Assembly: GCA_964581355.1 (NCBI GenBank)
Contig: CAZOOA010000052.1
Span: 1-21,655, forward strand
Direction: 5' to 3'
DNA length: 21,655 nt
Origin: CAZOOA01 sp964581355
GTDB taxonomy: Bacteria; Bacillota; Dethiobacteria; DTU022; UBA8154
The notes below the pieces were generated by a model. The model was not told the DNA's origin and did no database searches. It worked only from the letters and a program-made list of their open reading frames with translations. The stretch's first letter is position 1. The number at the start of each line of letters is the position of its first letter. Of the stretch, positions 12,379 to 20,412 are shown piece after piece. The position numbers and the translations under genes are program-made.

Positions 12379-13938
12379 TTACAGCTCAATAGAGGCCCGC
12401 AGCCAGGTGTTATTCCAATCCACCCGGGCACCCAGGTATTCGCTCACATAACGCAGGGGAATCAGCGTGCGTCCCTGGCGGATGACGGGAATAGTGTCCA
12501 TGGTCCTGTCCTGGTCGTTTACACGAGCCTGCAAGCTGTCAATGGTGAAAACCACCTGCTGCCCTTGTTGGGTCACAGTGACCGTGCGGTCATTCGGGTC
12601 CCAGTCCACCCGGGCACCCAGTCCTTCGACGATGGCCCTGACGGGGACCATCAGCCGGTCGTTTTGATCAATGTACGGCCTGGAATCAAACTCCAGCATC
12701 TCGCCCTGGACGGTAATAATGATCTCCGCTTCATACTGGCCGATCAGGTAGCGTTTCCTCTCTTCCATGAATTGGTTCAGTGCCCCGGCAAAACGGGACT
12801 CAATTTCCCTGGGGGCAAACCCTTCCTCCAGGTAAGCCCCGAAACGGTCCGTTCCCATAATTTTATCGAACATGACAATGGAACGCTGTGTATCACCACT
12901 TTTAGGCACTTGAAACTCTCCCAGGGAGAAGGCGGTAGAAAGAGCGTAAATCCCGGTGCGGGCCGGATTAAAACGGTATGGGTCGGTAATGTCCAGGCGG
13001 GCTCCACCGGCCGTTCCCCGTTCTTCCGGGATAAAGCGGACCCCCTCCAGTCCATGGCTGTTGAGCCGCTCTGCAAACTGCCCCGCGTCAAGCCCCCTGC
13101 CCCCGATCCATTTAAACTGGTCAGCCTGGAATACACCGGTTCCCTCACCCAGGCCGGTGGCCATGTAGCCCATTACGGCTGCCAGGTCGGGGATGTTTGG
13201 TGAGGTCTGGACCCAAGCAAGGCCGGTATCCAGGAAATGATAATTTCTCTGGTATCCTTCCATGGGGACTACTTCCAGGCGGGCACCGATTTTACGATTA
13301 AAAAACCGGCCCAGTTCGCCCGCCGTCATCCCGTGGGCCTTGGGCAGGTTGTCAACGCCGACAAAAGTGATGAAACGGTCTTCCATCACCGGCCCGTCCA
13401 CGATCATTCCTCCCAGGGGATTGGGACGATCCAGGACGACTACAGTTTTGTTGTTTTCCCGGGCGGCGGCCAAACAGTAATTGAGGGTGGAGATGTATGT
13501 ATAGCTGCGGGCACCAATATCCTGGATATCAAAAACCAGCACATCGACATCCTGCAGCATGGAAGAAGTCGGTTTGCGCGTTGCCCCATACAGGCTGTTA
13601 ACGGGAATGCCCAGTTCCGAGTGGGTGTACGACTCCACATATTCACCGGCCAGGGCCTCTCCTTCGATACCATGCTCCGGGCCAAACAGGGCCACCAGGT
13701 TGATCCGCTCGTGGCGTTCAAAGACATCGATGGTGCTCTCCCCCCGGGTATTGACCCCGCTCTGGTTGGTCACCAGTCCGACCCGCTTTCCTTCCAGCAG
13801 GTGAAGATAATTTTCCAGCAGCACTTCATTCCCCAGTTTAAAATTCGCCGGGTGAGCCCCGGCCGAAGCAGCAGTCATAAGCAGCAGCACGCCAAGAACA
13901 AGCACCGTTCCAATCCATTTTTTCATGACATTTTTCAC
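12379..13938 (-). CDS. namZ: Secreted NamZ-type exo-beta-N-acetylmuramidase (DUF1343) with CuAO-N-like domain
   Basis: A 519-residue exported protein. Residues 1-28 are a signal peptide ending ASAGA. Residues about 38-400 match DUF1343/GH171, the family of B. subtilis NamZ (YbbC), which removes terminal MurNAc from peptidoglycan fragments: GKRVGLVTNQSGV, LFGPEHGIEG, VDVLVFDIQDIGARSYTYIST, VLDRPNPLGG, and QTSPNIPDL. Residues about 405-519 form a copper-amine-oxidase-N-like stalk domain with two repeats (DRLMVPVRAIVEGLGARVDWD and RTLIPLRYVSEYLGARVDW), common in cell-surface Clostridia proteins and thought to be structural. A GTG at 13938 with GAGGGG eight bases upstream is better than the ATG four codons later. 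It acts outside the cell, likely in wall recycling. The next genes upstream end with murC. It has its own terminator and a structured leader. Confidence 0.88.
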   Translation of the reverse strand: MKNVMKKWIGTVLVLGVLLLMTAASAGAHPANFKLGNEVLLENYLHLLEGKRVGLVTNQSGVNTRGESTIDVFERHERINLVALFGPEHGIEGEALAGEYVESYTHSELGIPVNSLYGATRKPTSSMLQDVDVLVFDIQDIGARSYTYISTLNYCLAAARENNKTVVVLDRPNPLGGMIVDGPVMEDRFITFVGVDNLPKAHGMTAGELGRFFNRKIGARLEVVPMEGYQRNYHFLDTGLAWVQTSPNIPDLAAVMGYMATGLGEGTGVFQADQFKWIGGRGLDAGQFAERLNSHGLEGVRFIPEERGTAGGARLDITDPYRFNPARTGIYALSTAFSLGEFQVPKSGDTQRSIVMFDKIMGTDRFGAYLEEGFAPREIESRFAGALNQFMEERKRYLIGQYEAEIIITVQGEMLEFDSRPYIDQNDRLMVPVRAIVEGLGARVDWDPNDRTVTVTQQGQQVVFTIDSLQARVNDQDRTMDTIPVIRQGRTLIPLRYVSEYLGARVDWNNTWLRASIEL

Positions 13939-13974
13939 CGGACAATCCCCTCTCTACAAAATAGGTAACGCAAA

Positions 13975-14028
13975 TTTAACAGTCTTGACAAATCCCGCTT
14001 GTTTTTCCGGGACTTGTACCCTGTTAAA
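13975..14028 (-). promoter_or_regulatory. Two-tier RNA stem-loop in the leader of the namZ-like gene
   Basis: Outer arms TTTAACAG/CTGTTAAA (8 bp, perfect; 13975-13982 and 14021-14028) enclose inner arms ACAAATCCCG/CGGGACTTGT (13988-13997 and 14008-14017; 10 bp, one of them G-T in minus-strand RNA). A 5/3 internal loop and a 10-base terminal loop complete a 54-nt structure. There is no U-tract after it, so it is a poor terminator. It lies about 36 bases before the GTG. No riboswitch class recognised. Confidence 0.6.
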
Positions 14029-14074
14029 CGTTCCAGTGGTGCCATTTGTTTCGCCCGGATTGAAAAAATTTGTG

Positions 14075-14851
14075 TTAGCTTGTTTTGGAAATAAATTTTT
14101 GGAGCTGGTCAAAGTAATCCCTGCGGCCGATAAACATGATATCGTTGTGGCCGGCCCGGGGAATGCTGATCAACTCCAGATCTTTGCTGCCCAGCTTCTG
14201 CTCCAGGTGCTCCGCTTCCTCCAGGGGAACCAGGCGGTCCTCTTCACCGTGTAACAGCAGTACTGGCAGAATAATTTTGCCGATTTTTTCTTCTGATTCC
14301 TGCGCCACCTGTTCCAACCCCTGGACTTGCACAGGAAGTCCTAAGTGATTGATCAGCCTGACAGGGCAGGCAAAACCGCTTTCAATGATCAAGCCCTTTA
14401 GCTCATCCTGGTAATGTGCTGCCAGCTCCAGAGCGGGAATACTGCCCATGGACCGGCCCATCAGCCATAAATCCGTTCCCAGGTTCCGCCTGGCAAGTTC
14501 TTCCCGGACGGAGCGGTAAAGGGGGTGGGCGTCTTTTACCAGGGCGGAAAAAGTCGGGCTGCCGCTGCTGGCACCGTAACCCCGGTAGTCAGCCACGGCC
14601 AGGTTCAGGCCCTGTTGGTGATAGAGAGGGGCAATTCCATCATAGTCACTAGCCACTTCACCGTTTCCGTGAAAATAGAGGATCCAGGGCGCTTTTTCCT
14701 CGTGGAGAAAAAACCGGGTGCAGACTTCAACGTCTTCTTCCACGGGAACCATTAAGTCAAAGTCATTGGGTTTGGGCGCAGAATGATCCGGGCGGGGGTA
14801 AAACAGAAACTTTAATAATGCCGGATGATCAAGTACTGCGTAAGCAGACAT
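14075..14851 (-). CDS. Alpha/beta hydrolase (BEM46/ABHD13-like)
   Basis: A 258-residue cytoplasmic serine hydrolase. Features in order: oxyanion region YFHGNGE (residues 59-65), DYRGYGASSG, nucleophile elbow MGRSMGS with Ser134, acid HGEED (Asp205), and base GHND (His235). The complete triad predicts an active enzyme, but the substrate is unknown; relatives include esterases and acyl-group hydrolases. The frame stays open upstream into the exonuclease-like gene, but ATG at 14851 has AAAGGAG ten bases upstream and begins just ahead of the fold. It lies 46 bases after the exonuclease-like gene and is probably the last gene of a murC transcript. No signal peptide or membrane segment is present. 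Confidence 0.85.
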   Translation of the reverse strand: MSAYAVLDHPALLKFLFYPRPDHSAPKPNDFDLMVPVEEDVEVCTRFFLHEEKAPWILYFHGNGEVASDYDGIAPLYHQQGLNLAVADYRGYGASSGSPTFSALVKDAHPLYRSVREELARRNLGTDLWLMGRSMGSIPALELAAHYQDELKGLIIESGFACPVRLINHLGLPVQVQGLEQVAQESEEKIGKIILPVLLLHGEEDRLVPLEEAEHLEQKLGSKDLELISIPRAGHNDIMFIGRRDYFDQLQKFISKTS

Positions 14852-14897
14852 AGAATACCAACTCCTTTTGAAGGAATAAGATTTGAACCGTGCAAGG

Positions 14898-15770
14898 TCA
14901 AGGCCGGATAAAACGCCTGGAGGACCCCCGGGCCAGCCTGTCCTGCAACTTTTGAAGCACTGCTGGTGAAGGCTGGAAAGGAACCTCTGCCTTTGACGGC
15001 GGAAGATCCAGCTGACCCTGGGAAGCAAAGGGCGTTTGTTTTAAAGCCTCGTTGTAAGCGCAGTAGGCCAGCTTTTGCAGGTTTATTGTATCCTCGATGT
15101 TGTACGCCAGCAGGGTTTCCAGGGCCCGCGCATCGCCGCTGCGCTGGTATTCCTGCCACAGAAGGACGGCCATGTATCCATCCACGCCTTCCAGGTCACC
15201 CCGGGAAATGCCCAGCTGTTTTTCGCAACCTTTCAGCCCTCCCCGGTAACCCAGGGCATTCAAAACGTAACGCAAATCCAGGTGGGCCCGGTCTATCCGG
15301 ATGTTAAACTGCCATTCGATGAAGGGAAGATCAAAGGATTTCCCATTATATGTGATTAGCAGTTCATAATTCTTGATCTCGGTGATGAATTCCTGCAGGT
15401 TTTCGCCCCAGATATAATAGCGCAGCGCCTCCCCGTCGTAGAGGGAGATAGTGGTAATATGATCCGACGGCCCTCCCAGGCCTGTGGTTTCAATGTCCAG
15501 GTACGCCGCTGTTGAAGCAAAATCGGCAAAGAGGCGCCAGTGCTGGTTGGAAGGCATTTTTTCCGTGAAGTAAAGGAGATCCCGTCGCTCCAAGTGCTCC
15601 CGGGACCTGTGCAGTTCTTCTTTTAACGTGGGGACGAAACGCTCCCCTTTCAGGAGGCCTGCAGAAAGTGCTTCTTCCAGTGCGCCCCAGTCCCGGATCT
15701 GGTTTTGCCAGAGCTTTTTTTCTGTTTTAGTCCCAATGCCGTGCAAATGTAAAAATGTATTTCGTAGCAT
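14898..15770 (-). CDS. DEDD/RNase H-like exonuclease domain protein (YprB-like)
   Basis: About 290 residues. The N-terminal part (NTFLHLHGIGTKTEKKLW) looks like a helix-hairpin-helix-type segment. Residues about 85-250 form a ribonuclease H-like 3'-5' exonuclease fold with DEDD motifs: AYLDIETTG (Exo I Asp/Glu), ITYNGKSFDLPF (Exo II), and LAYNIEDTINL (Exo III region). The family (YprB type) is widespread in Firmicutes, and its substrate is not settled. The start is uncertain. ATG at 15806 overlaps the murC stop as ATGA but has no ribosome binding site; ATG at 15770 has GGGGGG close upstream and gives the N-terminus I would expect for the family. It sits between murC and the hydrolase, likely in one transcript. 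A C-terminal tail of about 35 residues is Pro/Ser/Arg-rich. Confidence 0.8.
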   Translation of the reverse strand: MLRNTFLHLHGIGTKTEKKLWQNQIRDWGALEEALSAGLLKGERFVPTLKEELHRSREHLERRDLLYFTEKMPSNQHWRLFADFASTAAYLDIETTGLGGPSDHITTISLYDGEALRYYIWGENLQEFITEIKNYELLITYNGKSFDLPFIEWQFNIRIDRAHLDLRYVLNALGYRGGLKGCEKQLGISRGDLEGVDGYMAVLLWQEYQRSGDARALETLLAYNIEDTINLQKLAYCAYNEALKQTPFASQGQLDLPPSKAEVPFQPSPAVLQKLQDRLARGSSRRFIRP

Positions 15771-15802
15771 AAAGCCCCCCAACCTGGACATGCCAGCGCC
15801 AT

Positions 15803-17209
15803 TCATCTTTTTCTATGATCAAATTGTTCGCTGCGAGCTTTGCGGGCTGCAAACTCGCGGCCTGTTTTCCAGATGTCGCCCGCACCCATGGTGATAACCA
15901 GGTCTCCGCTGCGGGTGTTTTCCTGGAGATAATCCAGAATTTCCTCCTCTTCTTCCATTACATACACATATTCATGCCCCCGTTTCTGCACCTCCCGGGC
16001 CAGGGCCTGGGAACTGATGCCATCGATAGGCTGTTCTCCGGCACTGTAAATACCGCTGATCAGGACCCGGTCGGCCTGTTCAAAAGCCCGGGTAAAATCA
16101 TCCCACAAAAAGTGGGTCCGGGTGTAACGGTGAGGCTGAAATATACAGAACACCCGCCGCCCGCTTTGCCGGGCCGCGGTCAGTGTAGCCCGGATTTCCG
16201 TGGGATGATGGGCATAATCGTCTACAATCAGCACATCGCCGGGCGAGGCGACAATTTCAAAACGCCTTCTGGCACCGTCAAATTCAAGAAAAGCTTCACG
16301 AATCAGGGGAAAATCAACCCCCAGGGAAAGGGCCACTGCTGCTGCACCCAGGGCGTTGAGGACATTGTGTTGCCCGGGGACTTTTAATTCAATTTCACCC
16401 AGGCTTTTTCCGCGAAAACGCAGGTGAAAGCGACAGCCGAGGCCATTAATTTCCACATTTTCTCCCTTAACATCCACATGATCATTGAAGCCATATGAGA
16501 GCAAATCCGGTAATAGTTCTCCACGCATCCGGGCCAGGACGGGATCATCACCACAGATGACAGCGAGGCCTCCTTCCCGGACATTGTTGATAAAAATCCG
16601 GTAGGAATCCACCAGCTGTTCAAAGTTTCCATCGTAATATTCCAGGTGGTCCGGCTCAATATTGGTCACCAGGGCTAAAAGAGGGTGGTAGCGCAAAAAA
16701 GAATGGTCACTCTCACAGGCTTCGGCAACGACATAAGGGCCATCCCCCAGCCGGGCATTGCTACCGAAAAATGAAACCTCTCCGCCAATAATGGCCGTGG
16801 GTTTCAGCCCTCCTTTTTCCAGGAGTAAGGACACCATGGCCGTGGTTGTTGTCTTCCCGTGAGCTCCGGCGATGGCAATACCATACCGGCGGTTTAAAAT
16901 AGCGGCCAGCAGCTCTGATCGATGCCAGATGGGTAGCTCCAGTTGACGGGCCGCCTCCAATTCCGGGTTATCAGGCGGGATAGCGGTGGAACAGACAATT
17001 AGTTCAGCGTCACCCACCTGCCCGGCCCTGTGCCCCTGGTAAACAATCGCGCCTGATTTGATTAACCCTTCTGTCAGTTTATTGGTATTTAAATCAGATC
17101 CGGCAACGGTAAAGCCCGATTTGAGCAGGATATGGGCCAGGGCGCTCATTCCATATCCTCCGATCCCGATAAAGTGTACTCTTTTAATATCTTTTAACAA
17201 TTGTTCCAT
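15803..17209 (-). CDS. murC: UDP-N-acetylmuramate--L-alanine ligase
   Basis: A 468-residue Mur ligase that adds L-Ala to UDP-MurNAc in the cytoplasm, the first peptide step of peptidoglycan synthesis. The N-terminal Rossmann domain has FIGIGGYGMSALA (residues 13-25). The central ATPase domain has the P-loop GAHGKTTTTAMVS (near 113-125) followed by EACESDHSFL, and the C-terminal domain contains DDYAHHPTEI and FQPHRYTRT. These are diagnostic of MurC rather than MurD/E/F. AAGGAAGGA lies directly ahead of the ATG. The usual mur/fts neighbours are absent; instead the gene is followed by an exonuclease-like gene (ATGA overlap possible) and a hydrolase. The 396 bp upstream contain a DnaA-box cluster. 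No clear promoter was found there. Confidence 0.95.
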   Translation of the reverse strand: MEQLLKDIKRVHFIGIGGYGMSALAHILLKSGFTVAGSDLNTNKLTEGLIKSGAIVYQGHRAGQVGDAELIVCSTAIPPDNPELEAARQLELPIWHRSELLAAILNRRYGIAIAGAHGKTTTTAMVSLLLEKGGLKPTAIIGGEVSFFGSNARLGDGPYVVAEACESDHSFLRYHPLLALVTNIEPDHLEYYDGNFEQLVDSYRIFINNVREGGLAVICGDDPVLARMRGELLPDLLSYGFNDHVDVKGENVEINGLGCRFHLRFRGKSLGEIELKVPGQHNVLNALGAAAVALSLGVDFPLIREAFLEFDGARRRFEIVASPGDVLIVDDYAHHPTEIRATLTAARQSGRRVFCIFQPHRYTRTHFLWDDFTRAFEQADRVLISGIYSAGEQPIDGISSQALAREVQKRGHEYVYVMEEEEEILDYLQENTRSGDLVITMGAGDIWKTGREFAARKARSEQFDHRKR

Positions 17210-17605
17210 TCCTTCCTTAAAGTTTGTGAAAGCTTGGTGGAGAGGTTAACCTGTTATTATGTCCAGTTATACCAGTTTTTTCTTCCAGGTTATTACCGTT
17301 TTGCACACAATGTGAAAATGGTTCATCTGGTTTACAAGTAAATGTTAAGATTATGTTAAATAAAATAAGTGTCATACATAGATTATACCGGCATATAATG
17401 CTAGGTTGGAGCCATTATTCACAGTAGTAATCCACAATATCCACAGAGTTATCCACAAAAAACCCTCCATATTTGGTGCTTTGGGAAAAACTATCCACAT
17501 TTCACACACATGGTTACATAAAAACAGCAAGTCGTAAACCCTAAAAAAACATCGACCTGGAGTAAATTTCCTGGAAAAAGGAAACAAATTGTAAAAACCA
17601 ATCAA
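17210..17605. other. Non-coding region between tsaD and murC
   Basis: 396 bases without a credible gene. It contains an AT-rich stretch (about 17335-17400) next to a tandem array of DnaA-box-like nonamers (17415-17499). TATAAT-like hexamers occur on the minus strand, for example 17386-17381, but without a matching -35, so the murC promoter could not be placed. No good terminator for the tsa operon is visible after 17606. Confidence 0.6.
17415..17499 (+). other. DnaA-box cluster
   Basis: Five same-orientation nonamers lie within 85 bp: TTATTCACA (17415-17423), TAATCCACA (17428-17436), ATATCCACA (17437-17445), a perfect TTATCCACA (17449-17457) and CTATCCACA (17491-17499). The first fits the broader consensus TTATNCACA and the others each differ from TTATCCACA by one base. 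Two weaker candidates lie at 17299-17307 and 17311-17319. dnaA and dnaN are not nearby, so a DnaA-titrating or regulatory site is likelier than the main origin. Confidence 0.75.
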
Positions 17606-18631
17606 TTACGTGCTTTCAAACCCCAGGCCGGGTTCAGCATTTAAATCGGGAGCAGCCCGCCGCCCCTGCCTCAAGTAGTAATAACCGGCAGCTGCAATCA
17701 TGGCAGCGTTATCTGTGCAGAGCTCCACCGGTGGATAGATAACTTCCACCCCCAGGGGGGCCAGGCGCAGGCGAAGGCGCCGCCTCAACTCCCCATTGGC
17801 CGCAACCCCCCCTGCCAGCAAAAACTGCCTGGGCTCATAGCGTTCCACTGCACGGACCGATTTTTCCACCAGGGCGTCAACTACCGCATCCTGGAAAGAG
17901 GCACAAAGATCATTGAGGCGAAGCTGCCGTCCTTTTTCCGTTTCTTTCCTGATTGAGTTCAGCACTGCAGTTTTCACGCCGCTAAAACTAAAATCCAGTT
18001 TTCCTTCATCCCCCATGAGCGCCCGGGGAAAAGAAAAGCCCCCGGCTTCCCCCTGCTGGGCTAATTGATCAATAACCGGCCCGCCTGGAAAACCCAGGTT
18101 CATGGCCCGGGCAATCTTGTCAAAGACTTCTCCGGCCGCATCGTCCCGGGTTCTCCCCAGAACATCCACCTGGCCGTGCCCTTTGACATGCAGCAGTGAG
18201 GTATGCCCCCCGGAAACGATCAGGCAGATAAAAGGGAATGAAATCGTTGCCCCCGTGAGAAAGTTGGCATAAATATGCCCTTCCAGGTGATTTACCGCAA
18301 CCAGGGGTAAGTCCAGGGCAAAAGAGAGCGCTTTGGCCGTGGAGACCCCAACAAGCAGAGAACCAACCAGTCCGGGTCCGTATGTAACAGCTATGCCATC
18401 CAGCCCGTTTAAGGAAAGACCGGCTTTGGCCAGAGCCTCGTCAATAACCGGATTCATCACTTCCAGGTGGCGCCGGGAGGCTATTTCGGGGACAATTCCT
18501 CCGAAACGCAGGTGAAAACTGTCCTGGGATGACACGACATTGCTCAGGATGTTACGACCGTTTTCCACAACAGCTGCTGCGGTGTCATCACAACTGGTTT
18601 CCACACCCAGGATAAGCGTCTTGTGAGACAT
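17606..18631 (-). CDS. tsaD: tRNA N6-threonylcarbamoyladenosine synthase, transferase subunit TsaD
   Basis: About 341 residues, ASKHA-fold (Kae1/TsaD, formerly Gcp). With TsaB and TsaE it transfers the threonylcarbamoyl group to A37 of ANN-decoding tRNAs. Motifs: LGVETSCDDTAAAV at the N-terminus, FGGIVPEIASRRH, the metal-binding NHLEGHIYAN (HxxxH), IVSGGHTSL, LAGGVAANG and CTDNAAMIA with the metal-ligand Asp. The frame runs up to a GTG at 18670 overlapping the rimI stop (GTGA), but ATG at 18631 is preferred: AAGGAG lies six bases upstream and the protein then begins MSHKTLILG as usual. Last gene of tsaE-tsaB-rimI-tsaD. A DnaA-box cluster begins about 105 bp past its stop. Confidence 0.95.
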   Translation of the reverse strand: MSHKTLILGVETSCDDTAAAVVENGRNILSNVVSSQDSFHLRFGGIVPEIASRRHLEVMNPVIDEALAKAGLSLNGLDGIAVTYGPGLVGSLLVGVSTAKALSFALDLPLVAVNHLEGHIYANFLTGATISFPFICLIVSGGHTSLLHVKGHGQVDVLGRTRDDAAGEVFDKIARAMNLGFPGGPVIDQLAQQGEAGGFSFPRALMGDEGKLDFSFSGVKTAVLNSIRKETEKGRQLRLNDLCASFQDAVVDALVEKSVRAVERYEPRQFLLAGGVAANGELRRRLRLRLAPLGVEVIYPPVELCTDNAAMIAAAGYYYLRQGRRAAPDLNAEPGLGFEST

Positions 18632-18666
18632 CATACACTCCTTCCTTGCTTCAACAGTTTCCAAGA

Positions 18667-19155
18667 TCACATCAAAGGCCGTGACATGACCAGGGCATCT
18701 TCATCACTATAATATTGTTTTCTTCTTCCCCTGATTTTAAAACGAAACTTTTCATAGAGCTTCCTGGCATCTGTGTTGGAATCTCTTACTTCCAGGAACA
18801 TTATCCGGCCTCCCTTTAAAAAGGCTTCCCGCATCAACCTGCCCAGCAGCAAGCTGGCGATATTTTTCCGCCGGTGCTGCGGATCCACGGCCAGGGTGGT
18901 AATATGGGCTTCATTTAAAACCAGCCACATGCCTGCATAGCCCAACACCTGGGAAGAACCTGGTCGAAGGGCAACAACATATGTAGCATGGTCATTGGCT
19001 TGTATTTCTCCGAGAAAAGATTCTCTTGACCAGGGCAAAGTAAAAGAAACCTGTTCAATACGGATAACATGATCAAGATGTTCCGGTGCCATAAAAACAA
19101 TTTCTACGGGCAGCAAATTGCTTCCCCCTTTTAAACTCGTACCGCACACGTTCAT
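18667..19155 (-). CDS. rimI: Ribosomal protein bS18-alanine N-acetyltransferase (GNAT)
   Basis: A 162-residue GNAT acetyltransferase. Features: the IEQVSFTLPWSRESF segment typical of RimI, ITTLAVDPQHRRKNIASLLL (acetyl-CoA pyrophosphate loop), FLEVRDSNTDARKLYEKFRF, and a C-terminal DALVMSRPL. Known RimI acetylates the N-terminal Ala of ribosomal protein S18 and is often encoded between tsaB and tsaD, as here. The loop reads RRKNIA where RRxGIG/A is usual, and KFRF replaces the common K-L-G-F, so two glycines are substituted. ATG at 19155 overlaps the tsaB stop (ATGA) with AGGA upstream. A TTG at 19116 behind AAAGGGGGA is an alternative that would remove 13 extra residues and match the family's normal start. 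Confidence 0.88.
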   Translation of the reverse strand: MNVCGTSLKGGSNLLPVEIVFMAPEHLDHVIRIEQVSFTLPWSRESFLGEIQANDHATYVVALRPGSSQVLGYAGMWLVLNEAHITTLAVDPQHRRKNIASLLLGRLMREAFLKGGRIMFLEVRDSNTDARKLYEKFRFKIRGRRKQYYSDEDALVMSRPLM

Positions 19156-19853
19156 TTCTTTTTTTCCTGGAAACGCCGCTCCGCCTCGGAAGCGCGAATA
19201 TAATAAGGACCCAAGGCATAAGCCGGTGCCGGCCCTTTTTCATGCCAGATCCGGAACCCCTCCTGCAGCACCAGGGCAGACCGGTTCAGGCGGCATAAAA
19301 AAGGAAGTTCCTGGTACCCGCTTCCAACCACATCCTTCAAGGTGGAGCGAAATTTCTCCACACCGTCACCCAGAAAAAGAACCGGCTCCCGGTACTGGGA
19401 AAGCATGTTGCAAAGTACATCCAGGCCGTTTACATCTGCAGCTTCCACTTCCACCGGGGTCTCCCGGCCTCCACGATACAAAGCGAAGTAAGCCTGGTCC
19501 TTACGGGCATCCAGCACCGGGCATATCAGACCCGGGAAGCTCACACCAGACCAAGCCAGGGCATCCAGGGTCATTACCCCTACAATGGGTATGCCCAAGC
19601 CTTGAGATAGTCCCAGGGCCGTGGCCATCCCGATTCGAATCCCGGTAAAAGAACCCGGCCCCCTGGTTACAGCAATTCCATCGATCTCTTTTTTGTCCAC
19701 ACCGGCATCCTTAAACAAGTTGATAATCAGCGGCATCAAGCGCTGGGAATGAGTCTTTTTAATATTCAAGGAGTATTCAGCCCAGAGTTTTTTCTCTTCA
19801 CCCAGGGCCACACTGCAAACCATTGTTGTCGTATCCAGGGCTAAAAGCAGCAT
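19152..19853 (-). CDS. tsaB: tRNA threonylcarbamoyladenosine biosynthesis protein TsaB
   Basis: A 233-residue ASKHA-fold paralog of TsaD that acts as its dimerisation partner in t6A synthesis. Motifs: LLALDTTTMVCSVAL at the N-terminus, KKTHSQRLMPLI, and the family signature VTRGPGSFTGIRIGMATALGL near residues 62-82. The C-terminal half is variable, as is normal for TsaB. GAGGAG lies 11 bases before the ATG, inside the 3' end of tsaE, which it overlaps by 13 bases; its stop overlaps the rimI start as ATGA. Translational coupling along the operon is therefore likely. Confidence 0.93.
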   Translation of the reverse strand: MLLLALDTTTMVCSVALGEEKKLWAEYSLNIKKTHSQRLMPLIINLFKDAGVDKKEIDGIAVTRGPGSFTGIRIGMATALGLSQGLGIPIVGVMTLDALAWSGVSFPGLICPVLDARKDQAYFALYRGGRETPVEVEAADVNGLDVLCNMLSQYREPVLFLGDGVEKFRSTLKDVVGSGYQELPFLCRLNRSALVLQEGFRIWHEKGPAPAYALGPYYIRASEAERRFQEKKK

Positions 19854-20317
19854 CGTTTTCTCAACTCCTCCAGTTTAAAAGCTTCAAAATTGCCCCGGGT
19901 TTCCAGGCTGATTATTCGGGAGGATTCAGGATCAGCCTGGTCTTTTGCCAGGTATATTTCCAGCCGGTCCGGGGGCAGGATCCCGGGAAACTTCGACGCC
20001 CACTCTACCAGGGCCACTCCATCCCCGTAAAAATACTCTTCCAGGCCCAGTTCCTGCAGTTCATCATCCTCTTCCAGCCGGTAGAAATCAAAATGGTACA
20101 GGGCAAGTCGTCCGCGGTAAACATTCATGATGATAAAGGTAGGGCTGACTATCTCTTCATTCACCCCCAGCCCTTCAGCAACCCCTTTAGCCAGCACCGT
20201 CTTGCCGGCTCCCAGTTCTCCGTTTAAGGCAATAACAGTTCCTTCCCCGGTCAGGCTACCCACCTGACGGCCAATTTCCCGAGTCGTTTCTTCATTGTTA
20301 CTTACAAGTTTAAGCAA
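19841..20317 (-). CDS. tsaE: tRNA threonylcarbamoyladenosine biosynthesis ATPase TsaE
   Basis: About 158 residues, a P-loop ATPase needed for turnover of the TsaBD complex in t6A synthesis. The Walker A motif NGELGAGKT lies near residues 32-40, followed by SPTFIIMNVY, LYHFDFYRL and VALVEWASKF, all typical of the family. The frame begins with a GTG at 20338, but the TTG at 20317 is preferred because AAGGGGG sits seven bases upstream and gives the usual N-terminus (LKLVSNNEETTREIG). First gene of the tsaE-tsaB-rimI-tsaD operon, with a promoter about 60 bases upstream. The extreme C-terminus (RKRCCF) holds two adjacent Cys and overlaps the tsaB start. Confidence 0.94.
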   Translation of the reverse strand: MLKLVSNNEETTREIGRQVGSLTGEGTVIALNGELGAGKTVLAKGVAEGLGVNEEIVSPTFIIMNVYRGRLALYHFDFYRLEEDDELQELGLEEYFYGDGVALVEWASKFPGILPPDRLEIYLAKDQADPESSRIISLETRGNFEAFKLEELRKRCCF

Positions 20318-20375
20318 AAGGATCCCCCTTGCCGCCACAATACAGGTTTATCAGCCTGATTATCTAGTTTTTTTC

Positions 20376-20404
20376 ATTATATCCTTTGAAATGGTGAAAA
20401 GCAA
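20376..20404 (-). promoter_or_regulatory. Promoter of the tsaE-tsaB-rimI-tsaD operon
   Basis: On the minus strand TTGCTT (20404-20399), a 17-base spacer and a perfect TATAAT (20381-20376) precede tsaE. It diverges from the PRC-barrel promoter about 100 bp away. Confidence 0.7.
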
Positions 20405-20412
20405 CGTCAGAA

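Noticed and set aside
17335..17499. Main chromosomal origin (oriC)
   Set aside because: DnaA boxes and AT-rich DNA are present, but dnaA, dnaN, rpmH or gyrase genes are not, so a secondary DnaA site is more likely.
17572..17605. Terminator of the tsa operon
   Set aside because: Only a 5 bp TTTCC/GGAAA stem is available and no U-tract follows it directly.
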